This document shows positions 33,700-44,411 of a stretch of DNA of 64,000 nt, in pieces. Position 1 is the stretch's first letter; the number at the start of each line of letters is the position of its first letter. The stretch spans positions 7,812,001 through 7,876,000 of the forward strand of contig CANTUV010000009.1 of assembly GCA_947685225.1 (NCBI GenBank), in the 5' to 3' direction. The stretch is from Garcia nutans (lineage: Eukaryota; Streptophyta; Magnoliopsida; Malpighiales; Euphorbiaceae). The notes below the pieces were generated by a model. It saw only the letters and a program-made list of their open reading frames with translations. It had not been told where the DNA came from and did not search any database. Made by a program: the position numbers and the translations under genes.

Positions 33700-36163
33700 T
33701 AAATATAATTGATTTAAGAGAAATTTCAAAAGTTTTCATATCTAAAGAGTGTGTTCTCCCTCAAAGTATGTTTTGATTAAATTTCTTAATCTATTTCCAA
33801 CTTTCTCTTAACAAGTAGAAGTTGATAATCAAATTAATTTATCTCCCCCTATTTATATTCATTTATTAAAAGTTTGAATTTGTTGATTTTTTTTGTGCCC
33901 TAATTACTCTCTTCCCTTTTTTGATAATAATTTAGTGATTATCAATTCAATTTTATTTTCTATTTCTCCCCCTTTGACAAAGGCAAAAACAAATAATAAA
34001 TAGGTAACTATTAATCACAATGATAAACAAAAAATGAGAAACTTCATTAATCAGAAGCAATTATAAAAATAAAAGACAATGATATGTATGATCTTGTTAC
34101 ATGAAGTGCCATAAAATTAGATTGAGATCACACATAAGAGAAAACAAATATAAGAGAGAAAACATGAGAGACTATCAATCTTCAAGATTGTCTTCTTCTT
34201 CTTCTTCTTCTTCTTCCTTTTCTTCATCTTCACTTTCACATTTTTCAAAGTGGGTTCCCTATCCCTCACCTTCTTCTTCATGAGGATAAATGCCATGAAG
34301 AGATGGTGATAGGTTTGGTTGTTCCTCATCTATTTTACTGCATTAAGGGAGTCCTAATACTCCTTACATGTCCCTTATGGCCATGTGAAGATGAGAGAGT
34401 TGAGAAGTGATGTTATCTAGTTTGGTGGTTTGAGAGGTCATTTGACCTTTAATATCTTAGAGGATAGAGAAAATTGATCCTTGGACTCTAAGTGTTTATG
34501 GCCTAGGAATTTCAATTTGGAAAGTTTCAGGGCTTTCAACAACAAACCTATGTCTTTTCTTTTGTTGTGTTATTGCTCATTGAGCACCAAATGCATAGGG
34601 GTATGTTCCTTCCACTTCCCTAATGTATTTAGAATGCTTTAGGTAGGCAATGTTCATGGATTTGGTAGTGGGATCAAGAGGATTTGAGAGTGTTGCCTTG
34701 TTAGTGGGAGTAAGAGAACCAACATGCTTGGCAATTCGTATGACTTGGGATGAAAGTAAAATGGTTTCAACTTTTGTTTTTCTAATGTGGAGGAAAGTAT
34801 CAATTAGAAATTTTTTAGTTTGGATGTCTTGACCTTTGATGAGGCAATAGAGAAAGAGAAGGTCGTATTGAGTGACTTTCTCATTGCTCTCACCTCTTAC
34901 ACTAATTTTATAGGTGACGATCCTATGTAAAATCTAAAGGATCAAGGTCTTAAGGTTTTTGGCATTTGAGAGTTTGTGAAGAGAATTTTCTATGAAAATT
35001 TATTTCTAGAACTTTAATTGGACTTGGGGAGTAAGAATGGCGCTGAAGAGATATGAGATACCATCCATTTGGAAACCTCAATTGGAGGAGAATTCCTCTA
35101 CATTGTTGATTAAAGAGATTCCATAGTATTCTAAGGGATCACTACTTTTCTTACTAACAATCAGAGTAGTGAGGAATTTCTTAGTTAAGGTTTCCCACCC
35201 CATATCACTAGGTTCAAGAAAAAAAAAATTTCCTACCCTAAGTTACTTAGGTAAGCTCTAACTTAATGTTCAATACTTAAGGTTTCAAGGGTCATGAGTG
35301 AGAAAAGATGGTTTACTTTAACAATTTTATCATTTTGGACAACATACATTTTTCTCTCATCTTCATCCTTGAATATAATCTTGTGAGACCTTGTAGGAGT
35401 ATCTTCTTATTGTGAAGAGTTGGCTTTACCTTTGCCCTTATCTTTTCTGGAAGCTTTCTTCTTGTGGTAGAGCCATGAGGATTGATTAAGGGGTAGAAAG
35501 AGGTTTAAGTAGAAGAAGAGATTTAAAAGAGATAAAGTATTTAGAGAATTAAGAGTTGACAGTAATTGATGAAAAATCATAAATTTGATTTTGGAGGAGT
35601 TTATATAGATGTTTGGTGCATTAAAATCCCAAATTAGCCATTTCTAGTTGTTGAGAGCTGTTTTTGCAGTTTTAAAATAGCTTTCAACGGCTATACTTTT
35701 TTAAAAACAGAGGCAAATCCTGGTTAAACCATATCTAATACGGTGGGAAATTTTTTAAAAAATAGAAAGGTGTGGTTGGAACATATAAAGTCTGAATGGA
35801 AAGTTAGCTTTTAAGCATAACCATTAGAAAATTTTAAATTTTACTGATCAAACCAATAGAAGTATGATTTTACTTATGAGAAATTTGCTCAGTACAAATT
35901 TTCATGAGTAGTACGATTGGACAATTATAGAGTCTGAATAGAATTTTCAAAAATTCATCGAAAATAAATGTTTTGAAGACAAAGTTTGTGAATCTCAATT
36001 TGTGGCCTATATATATGATCAAAATAGATGTAAATGAGGAAATAGGCCATGTAAAATTAATACATTTGCAGACAATTTTAATTCTATCATTGATATGTGC
36101 ATTTAAACAATATCAACAAATTGACATAATATATTTGATCTATAGTGTTTCCATCTATCATTC
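33700..36163 (-). other. Region between Copia pol and 3' LTR, possible decayed extra (env-like) frame
   Basis: On the minus strand, fragments between about 35480 and 34300 look coding but are broken by stops and frameshifts: a Lys-rich start (Lys-Asp-Lys-Gly-Lys-Gly-Lys), then His-Lys-Ile-Ile-Phe-Lys-Asp-Glu-Asp-Glu, later Arg-His-Arg-Phe-Val-Val-Glu and a coiled-coil-like segment. Sirevirus Copia elements often carry an extra, env-like frame here (family knowledge). I cannot match the remnant itself. A CTT microsatellite is at 34191-34217. Confidence 0.35.
34191..34217 (+). repeat. CTT microsatellite
   Basis: Nine uninterrupted CTT-type triplets (AAG on the other strand). Confidence 0.9.
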
Positions 36164-38043
36164 CTATATGTTTTTTTTTATGAAGTTTAACCTTTCTTCA
36201 TTTAATGGTTTAGTGAAAAAGTCTGCAAGTTGGTTTTGAGTATCAACAAACTCTAAAACAACATTGTGGTTTTGGACATTATCTCTTAGAAAATGATTCC
36301 TAATGTCAATGTGTTTAGACCTAGAATGTTGAGTGGGATTTTTGGATATATTTATGGTACTTGTATTGTCACATTTTATAAGAATATGATCAAACACCAT
36401 ACTATAATCTAGAAATTATTGCTTCATCCATAAAACTTGTGTGAAATAAAAAATAAACAACAACATTTTCAGCTTCTACAATAGATAGAGAAACCAACAC
36501 TTGTTTCTTGTTAAAATAAGAAACTAAGCAATCACCAAGAAAATAGCATGCACCGGTTGTGCTCTTCCTATCTAATAGGCTACTAGAATAATCTGCATCG
36601 GAAGGACCTAGAATATCAAAAGATGTATTTCTAGGATACTAAAGTCCTAAATGCAATGTACCATGCAAGTATTTCAACATTATTTTAGTTGCATTTAAAT
36701 GATATTCCTTAGGATTAGATTGAAATCTAGCACAAAAAATACTATACATTATATCGGGTCTACAAATTGTTAAGTAAAGATGTGATCCGATAATACCTTG
36801 ATATTTCTTCTCGTCAACTTTCTTAACGGTTTCATCTATGTCCAACTTCAAGGATGTACTTACTAGAGTCTTACTTTCCTTGCTACCATCCATGCCTAAC
36901 TTTTTGAGAAGTTCCTTTTTATACTTGGATTGGTTGATGAAAATCCCATCATTGCACTGTTTGATTTATAGACCGAGAAAGAATTTGAATTCACTCATCA
37001 TACTCATTTCAAATCCTCTAGTCATATAAGAAGTAAATTCTTGGCATAAAGTTTCATTAGTAGCACCAAATATAATGTCATCAATATAAATTTGTACAAT
37101 CAAAATGTTATGCAATTTATTTTTAACAAAAAGTGTAGTATCAACTTTTCCTTTGAAAATTCATTTTCTAACAAATATGCACTAAGTCTATCATATCAAC
37201 ATCTTGGAGCTTATTTTAATCCATATAATACTTTGTTTAATTTGAAAACAAGGTCTATAAGTCTATAGTCTTTAAAATTGAGAGGTTGTTTAACATACAC
37301 TTCTTCATTAATAAAACCATTTATGAATGCACTTTTAACATCCATTTGAAATAGTTTAAAGTTCACATGGCATGTAAATGCAAGTAGAATCCTAATTAAT
37401 TCTAATCTAGCAATGAGGGCAAATGTCTCATCATAATCAATGCATTCCTCTTGGTTATAGCCTTTGGCTACTAATAAGGCTTTATTTCTAGTAATGAGTC
37501 CATCTTCATCAACATTTTTTCTATACACCCATTTGCAACTAATAATTGGATGATCCTTGGGTTTAGGAACAAGTTCTCATACTTTCTTTATCTCAAATAA
37601 ATTAAGTTCATTTTGCATAGAAATCACCCATCATTCATCACTAAGAGCCTCCTCAATAATCTTTGGCTCAATTTGAGAAACAAAGGCTGAATCTAAATTT
37701 TTTACTTTTGATCTAGTAGTTACTCCCCTTGATGTATCACCAATGACAAGTTCTTTAAGATGATCCTTTCAATATAGCCATTCTTTGGGTAGTTTTTTAG
37801 TCTCTTTTTATCTTAGAATCTTCTTATTCCACTATTTATTCTAGCTCATCATTGTTTTCCTTTGGAATATTGTCATATTCTAGGTATTCAAGTGTTCCTG
37901 CAAGATCATCAAGAATCTTACCTTTCCCCTGATCAAGCTTAGTATATTTATCAAATATAATATGCATTGATTCTTCAACTACTAAGGTTCTTCTATTAAA
38001 AATTCCATAATCTTTTCTAGAAGAGGAATATCCTAAAAATACT
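36164..38043 (-). pseudogene. Ty1/Copia pol fragment (RT and RNase H), Sirevirus-like
   Basis: Minus strand, in several broken frames. Order: Phe-Leu-Gly-Tyr-Ser from the end of the integrase region (38041-37836), RT start with Leu-Phe-Gln-Met-Asp-Val-Lys-Ser-Ala-Phe (37528-37211), catalytic Tyr-Ile-Asp-Asp at 37077-37088, the segment Arg-Pro-Asp-Ile-Met-Tyr-Ser (36893-36639), and RNase H with Cys-Asn-Asn-Thr-like Lys-Cys-Asp-Asn-Thr and Phe-Thr-Lys-Pro-Leu (36400-36164). The RT wording fits the Sirevirus lineage. Several stops and frameshifts show decay. Its 5' part is cut off at 38044 by an inverted Tat LTR. Confidence 0.88.
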
Positions 38044-40212
38044 TGTAGACCCTTAATTTTTGACCCGGTCCGATCCAATATATTTTAATTAGTCCAAAAT
38101 AATTTGTATTGTCCGATATATTTTAGTTAGTCCAAAATAATTTTTATGGTATCTTAATTAATTTTAATATTTATTTTAGTAAAAAAATGGTGAAATGAAT
38201 AAAAATTCAAAAATAATAAAAAATAACAAATAACAAAAAAAATCGGCGAAGGAAAAATCGGCGACGAAAAAATCGTCGCCGAAAGTCAGCGCGGGCCCGT
38301 GGGCATTTCGCCCGCAGGAAACTCCTGCGGGCAAAATGGCCTACGGGCCTGTTCCACTCGCGCTACGGGCCTATTCCGCGCACGTTGCCCCAGCCAATTG
38401 TGGCAGTTTTTTTTACCAGCGTAGTTTTTCCTCAGCAGTTTTTTTTCGCCAGCAAAATTTTTCCGACGCAAATTTATCGAAACCTAATACAATTAGGTTT
38501 TGGTTTCCTTTTCTTATTCAATAAAGATGCCGTGAATAATTATGAATGAAGGATATAAGGGGGGGCCAAAAAGGAGAAAAGTGGAGAGAAGCTTGGAACA
38601 AAATTGATCCGAAATTGAGTAGAAAAGGGAGTAAATCAAGCTGATTTTTTTGAGGAAGCAAAAAAACGATTTAAGCAATTCAAAGGCAAAAAGACTTGTC
38701 TTTGACCTTGTTCATCTAAGAAGAAATTTTTGGTGAAACTTACAAAATAAGGTTTGAATTCTTAATTTCTTTTTTTTTTCACAGTAGCTTAATCATCACT
38801 TTGTTTCTTTTAATTCAAAAATTTTAGGACCTCAATTCAGTTTTTCTAAGGCTTAAAAATCTTAAATTGTAGCTTTATTTTCTAAAAGTTTAAAGATATT
38901 AGTTTTGTTTCTTCAAAACCCCAAAACCAAAATTTGTTTTCCAAATTTTCAAAACTCTAAATTGTATTCTATTTCCTTCCAAAAGACTTAAAAACATCTT
39001 TTTTACTTTTATAAATTTTAAATCGTGTTGTTTATCTTCATAAAACTTCATAAAATTATCAATTGATTTTGCAAATCCTAAAAATAACTCATTACCCGAA
39101 ACCCTAAATTCAAAAATCCTGAAACCCTAATTCAACTCCAAAACCTAAAATAGTGAACCCTAACCTCCTTAAAATCTGAAACCTTAATTTTTTCCTAAAC
39201 CCTAATCCTTTAAACTTTTAAAAAACCATATAAACACAAATATTTAATTTTACATAGTAAGCTTGAAACCATAATTCAATGAATAGCCATAAACCACAAA
39301 TCAAAAATGTTTTAAAGTATCCAAACCCTAGTTTCATGATTTCACCATTCAAATATTAATTTAGTTAATCAAAGAGCTTTATCAACCTTTTAAAACATAA
39401 AACCTTAATCTATTTTAATTTCTTAAAAAACTCACAGTAGCTATAATTTAGACTTTTATTTGCTTTATTCAATTCTATATTTTATGCTTTGATTTATTTT
39501 ATATGCTTTAATTTATTTAAGTTCAATGCTTGGTTTATTTTATTTATCATGGATGGATGTTTACTTTCTATTGATATTTAATATATTTGATGAATGATTT
39601 ATTTATGATGAATGATTATTTACTTTTATCAATTTATTTAGATTTATAAATGTTGTAAGAGGTATGTTTCCACTTGGTGGGTACCTCATTAGTTAAATAT
39701 CATGTAATTTAATTTCCTTTTCTATTTTATAACCAATGTAAAGGACATGTTTCTACCTTTCGGTGGGTGTCCTATTTAGGCATGAGATGTAAGGACATGT
39801 TTCCATCCTTGGATGGATGTCCATTTATTTGCTTTGTTTGGACATTGCTTTGATTTTAATATAATGATGCTTTCTTTCAATTATTGTGTGTAATATGGAT
39901 AATATTATTATACTTAAGAATTTTATAATATTAAGACCTGTAAAGGAGGCCAGTTCCAATGAACCGGGCGTTGTGGGGGGTGCTAGGCCATTTCTCACCT
40001 TCTCCACACGTACCCAACTTTTCGAACCCATTAGGGGGTTGGGGATTCCTTAGGAATCGAGTCATCCACCCATTTCTTTTTTCCCTGCCCGTCTGGGTGG
40101 TGACTCCATTTTCTCCGGACTTAGGTCCGTGTTCTCTAAGGCCCCGAGCCTAAATAGTGTCAAAGTCGCAAGAAACATTCCACTGGAGTGGGGGCAAAAA
40201 TCCCCGCTCACA
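38044..40212 (+). mobile_element. Tat LTR in inverted (plus) orientation, 2169 bp
   Basis: It starts TGTAGACCC and ends CCGCTCACA, followed by a primer site, leader and gag start in plus orientation. It is the 5' LTR of another Tat copy, inserted in or joined to Copia pol. The hairpin cluster (38225-38490) and the short conserved frame (39959-40153, plus strand) are present. Opposite to 29018-31277, it forms long inverted-repeat arms. Confidence 0.9.
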
Positions 40213-40213
40213 G

Positions 40214-40231
40214 TGGCGACTCCACTAGGGA
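40214..40231 (+). promoter_or_regulatory. tRNA primer binding site of the inverted Tat copy
   Basis: TGGCGACTCCACTAGGGA, one base after the LTR, differs by one base from the sites at 28999-29016. Confidence 0.75.
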
Positions 40232-41481
40232 TAAGAGAAGTTGATCCCGTTGGTCTTTATATTATTCTATTCTTTCTTATAATGATATTATCCATTGCAT
40301 CATATTAGATTGCATTTTATGCGTGAGTTAGGATGCCCGTGTTACCCGTGCTATGTCATGTAAGGGATACCATACTTTCACTCAAGGTATGGAGATCGAG
40401 CATGGCATAACCACTCATAGCCTCGTACCATTTGGTATATACTTGCTATGGGAACCTAAGCCTTTTAACCCAAAGACTAAAGCTCATGCAATTGGCCTAG
40501 TTACTTTCCTTAGGTTTTTACCCCAAATGCATGTTGTTTGACTATGGTTAATTTTTCTTGGCTTGAATCATGGCTTATTTGGTTTGTCCTTTTTCTAATA
40601 TGACCTAAGTATATTATAAGCTCAAATAAATTTTTCTTTAAAGTCCAAAAGAGCAAAGCTATTTTCAAAACTTTTCAAGATGGCATTTTGGACATAAAAC
40701 ATTTCTAAAAACAAATCAAAAATTCTTTTGCTCATGGCCCAAATACTAAGCCCAAAATCCATTTTTCCTAAAATCTTTTTACAATGGGTTTAGAAACAAA
40801 ATTGTTTTTATCCAACATTTTCTTACAAAGAGCTTGCAAATTATTTAGGTCAATTTTGAAATACCAAAATCAATTGTGAGCCTAGTTTATACTAAGAATA
40901 ATTAATCATGTGCTTGTTTTTGGCCTGAATCATTAGTTACTTTTTCAAGTGAGAAATCTATTTATAATAAACCTCTTAATTTAGTTTTAATCCAATATAG
41001 CATAAAAGCTACTTTAGATGGTTGAATGGATTAAAACCTAAGTAATGGGAATTATTATGAGTTGATTTCCATTTTTGAAAATATAACTATTAGTTGAAAT
41101 GTTCGAGGGAATTATTCGAAAAAAAATATACCCCATGTTAGTATTTTGTTAACCATATACCTAGGAAAAGAGACTCACCATTCGTGTGTGGGTGTTATAA
41201 GGTTGGAAGGAACATCCTATTTGTCTTTGTTTGTTAATTGTTTGTGCATACATGCATACATGCATACATTTGCATCTCATATCATTGACCCTCTCTAGCT
41301 CACAGCCCTGGATTACGATAGTTCAAAAGCTTACAACAATATGACCTACGCCGGAGACAAAGTATCTAGCAACGATTCAATCACTTGCTCACCAAAAATA
41401 ATGGAGCCCGAATAAATTCAAAGGATGGTGGATGAGGCCCTCAACGCCAAGATGGAAGAAATAAAAGAGGCCATGGCCGAG
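40232..41481 (+). pseudogene. Tat leader and first codons of gag, inverted copy, truncated
   Basis: The leader 40232-41400 mirrors 27838-28998. Gag begins at ATG 41401, has a TAA as its fifth codon, and runs only to 41481. There it breaks off within the N-terminal helix and Athila LTR sequence follows. The junction GAGACCAAATT shows a few bases shared by both sides (gag GAGACC, Athila LTR ACCAAATTAATAAA), typical of illegitimate joining. Confidence 0.75.
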
Positions 41482-41709
41482 ACCAAATTAATAAAACCCT
41501 AGAACTTATATTTCTAATTCATTCATAGGGTGGTCGATTATATAGTTCTGATATCGGATTTCACCTCTCGGTCCATCATCCAATATTCAAAGATTAATAG
41601 GTAGCTAATCTATCAACCTAGCATACAATCCAATGCAATCAACCAACAACAAGGGACATCAATGGAAATATCAAATCAAGACATTCAATCAAATATACTA
41701 CAAACCCTA
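41482..41709 (-). mobile_element. Athila-like left LTR, copy B, first part (truncated)
   Basis: It begins inside the LTR at the equivalent of about 19750, so the first 400 bases of this LTR are missing. It ends at the CCCTA target site (41705-41709) of the Tekay element. The LTR continues at 51884. Confidence 0.85.
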
Positions 41710-44364
41710 TGTAACACCCCTTCCCGACCTACGTGTGTAAGCTGAGTAGAGGCGCCACCCTATCCTAATGTTGCTACCACTTTTACTTAGTCAAATTTTT
41801 GTTCCGATTTTTATAGAAATTTTGCCATAGTTTTGCCTAAAAATTCAATCCCAAGTGTCGACAAAACTGGTTTTTTTCTAATTTTTGAAAACATTTTTAC
41901 ACAAACCAATGCAAACAAAATCATTCTCAGTACACTTCCAATAAATCCCCCTTATAACCTCAACTACAACCTGCAAAAAGGATTTACACTTCTAGTACAA
42001 AATAAAGTAAAGGTTTATTATGAAATACAGCAGATAAAATCTTTGTTCACTATGCAACGGAAAGTAACAATATTTACAAATTCATATACATCAAAACTCA
42101 AGTTTTACAACACATAAAATTTATACATGTTTGGCAGTCAGTCTTCGATCTTAAAGCCCACTATTCACTCTTCAAAATCTAGGCTCGACTCGGCCTAGAG
42201 GAACTCTCTGGTTCTTCCTTGTCACCTGCGCGAAGAATCACATTCGCGCTAAGCCAACGGCTTAGTAAGATAAAACATGCTAATGGTATGCTTTAATGTA
42301 ATGCAATGCCACATATGTTATTGATAAGATCAATATCATAAATATAAAGTTAACCACATAATTATGCATTTCACAAATCATAGTCATATGAGCATACCAC
42401 ATTTCAACATCTTTCCACATTCAACATTAATCAATCATACTCAATAACCAACATCTCATTTCATTAACTCATAACATTATTTAGGACATTCATATAACCC
42501 TGACACCTATGGGCCCAACAAGTATTTAATATGATATTCAGAGTTCAGAGTTACTGCTTTGGTTCATAGTCACAATAATCACGCCCGTAGGCAATGTATA
42601 TACATGTATCTCTATCCATGGATAGTGTAACAGACCCAGTCTCTTGGATCATCAACTCAACACATATGAGGAGATCCTCAACCCGGCAAGACTGTTACAA
42701 ATCATATATCTCATAGTGTAACAGACCCAGTCTCTTGGATCATCAACTCAACACATATGAGGAGATCCTCAACCCGGCAAGACTGTTACCTTTTATCATT
42801 TCTTAGGCATGCCACCCAAATCCAGAACTCTGAAACTGAATAACATATTAAACAAACAATTCATTTATTATATAGTTACCATTTCCATTCTCAAATTCTC
42901 ATCACATTTAGGCAAACATGCCTTCTTTCTTTCAATATCATCATCATAGCCAATCACAATGGCATTGCCTCATATCATGTCTTATTTGAATTATCATTTC
43001 AATTTCAATGTATATTATTCATGAAACACATAACCATTCACAATGCATAACATAACATTGTTCAATCTCAACAATGCAATTAGGGCAAAGAACAATTGAT
43101 ATGATTCATATGAATAGTACATTCTGGTTTTAAACTCCATTTTATCCTTATTTTGAAAAATTGTATAAAATAATCTACTTGACTAAAAATTCTAAAATTT
43201 TTACAGAATTTAGTTTTGTATCTAAAAATCATTCCTTTAAAATTTCAGATCAAACTGAACACAAAATCTTGGTCAAATAGTTCACCTAACCAGACTGCCC
43301 CAATTGCCCTGCATCCTGGCAGCAGTTCTGAACTTTGTGAATTCCATAAATCAAATTCAATCAACGTGGTTCCAAATTATTTTTCTCAAATACTAGACTC
43401 ACTAAGCAACAACATATCCAAAATTCGATTGGATATGATTTTTCTACATTTTATTAAAAATCCCGAAGTATAGCTGTCTCAGTTAAGGTACCTGCTGGAA
43501 CAGGTCTAATAAAAATAATCTTTCTAAACTCATAACCATTCCAAAATCGAATCAACATATTTTTCAGTCATTCTACACTCATAGAGGCACAACATATCAA
43601 AAATTCACTTCAAGAACATTTTTCTATAATTAATTAAAAATCATACAAATCACAGCCTTTACTAATTGTAAAACAGAAACAATTTCACTAAACACAACTC
43701 TTACTCAACACAATCACTTCCAACACCTTCACCAACTCAACTTCTCATCATCAAACCAACAAACCCTAATTCCTTTCTCACACCACTTCAAAAGAATTGA
43801 AGAAATTAAAGAAAAGATCTTACCTCAAATGAAGAAATCCACAAATCTTTAACCAAAACCCTTGCTTCCTTCTTCAAAATGCTTCAAACCTCAAGATCAC
43901 CTCTCTTTCTCTCTTTGTCTATGGAGAATCCGGCCACTTCAAGAAAGAAAGAAGAAAATGCACAAGTCAAACACCTTTTCTTCTTTCAATCTCCACCATG
44001 CATCTTACAAGGAAAATTACCAAAACACCCTTAACCATATAACTAACTCTTTGTCTCATATAAGCCCTTTATAGTAATTTCATTAACAACCAAAAATATC
44101 TTCTTCCACTTAACCATCACCTTGACTCTTCATTTGACCAATGTATATGTTAATTATATCATCATATAAACAACATATACATTTGTCTCTAAACCCTAAA
44201 TTTCTTCTCCAAAACACATATACATATACATTCTCTTCCCATTTCTTTTCTCTTACAATTTAACACATATATGCACAAACATTCACTTCCCAATATATAT
44301 ATATCAACAACCACAATAACAACAACATACTCAAAACTTCTAGGGCATAAATGAGGATATTACA
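41710..44364 (-). mobile_element. Tekay 3' LTR (left), 2655 bp
   Basis: TGTAACACCCC ... GGATATTACA on the plus strand. It contains a two-unit repeat of 91 bp (42623-42804) with GTGTAACAGACCCAGTCTC and GGCAAGACTGTTAC. Short plus-strand frames in it (41833-42117, 43216-43473, 43862-44074) recur exactly in the other LTR and have no recognisable product. Confidence 0.95.
42623..42804 (-). repeat. 91-bp direct duplication in the Tekay LTR
   Basis: The second unit starts at 42714, 91 bases after the first at 42623. Each unit begins and ends with complementary GTAACAG / CTGTTAC, so each could form a stem-loop. The same pair is at about 50142-50323 and, diverged, at 26905-27082. Confidence 0.9.
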
Positions 44365-44383
44365 ATTCTCCCCCTCTAAAAAG
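44365..44383 (-). promoter_or_regulatory. Polypurine tract of the Tekay element
   Basis: The minus strand reads TTTTTAGAGGGGGAGAAT directly before the 3' LTR. Confidence 0.85.
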
Positions 44384-44411
44384 AAAATTTCGTCCTCGAA
44401 ATTACCTGATA

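Noticed and set aside
34101..34329. Serine-rich or lysine-rich small protein
   Set aside because: It is the translation of a CTT microsatellite on either strand.
37836..38078. Copia frame beginning in Tat LTR sequence as a fusion gene
   Set aside because: The first residues come from the inverted LTR by chance read-through; the junction is an insertion border, not a gene fusion.
42627..42790. CRISPR-like repeats
   Set aside because: Only two units of 91 bp without spacers, inside an LTR of a plant element.
41833..44074. Plus-strand open frames in the Tekay LTR, repeated exactly at 49352-51593
   Set aside because: They repeat only because the LTRs are identical; composition is AT-rich, no domain is visible and they lie antisense to the element.
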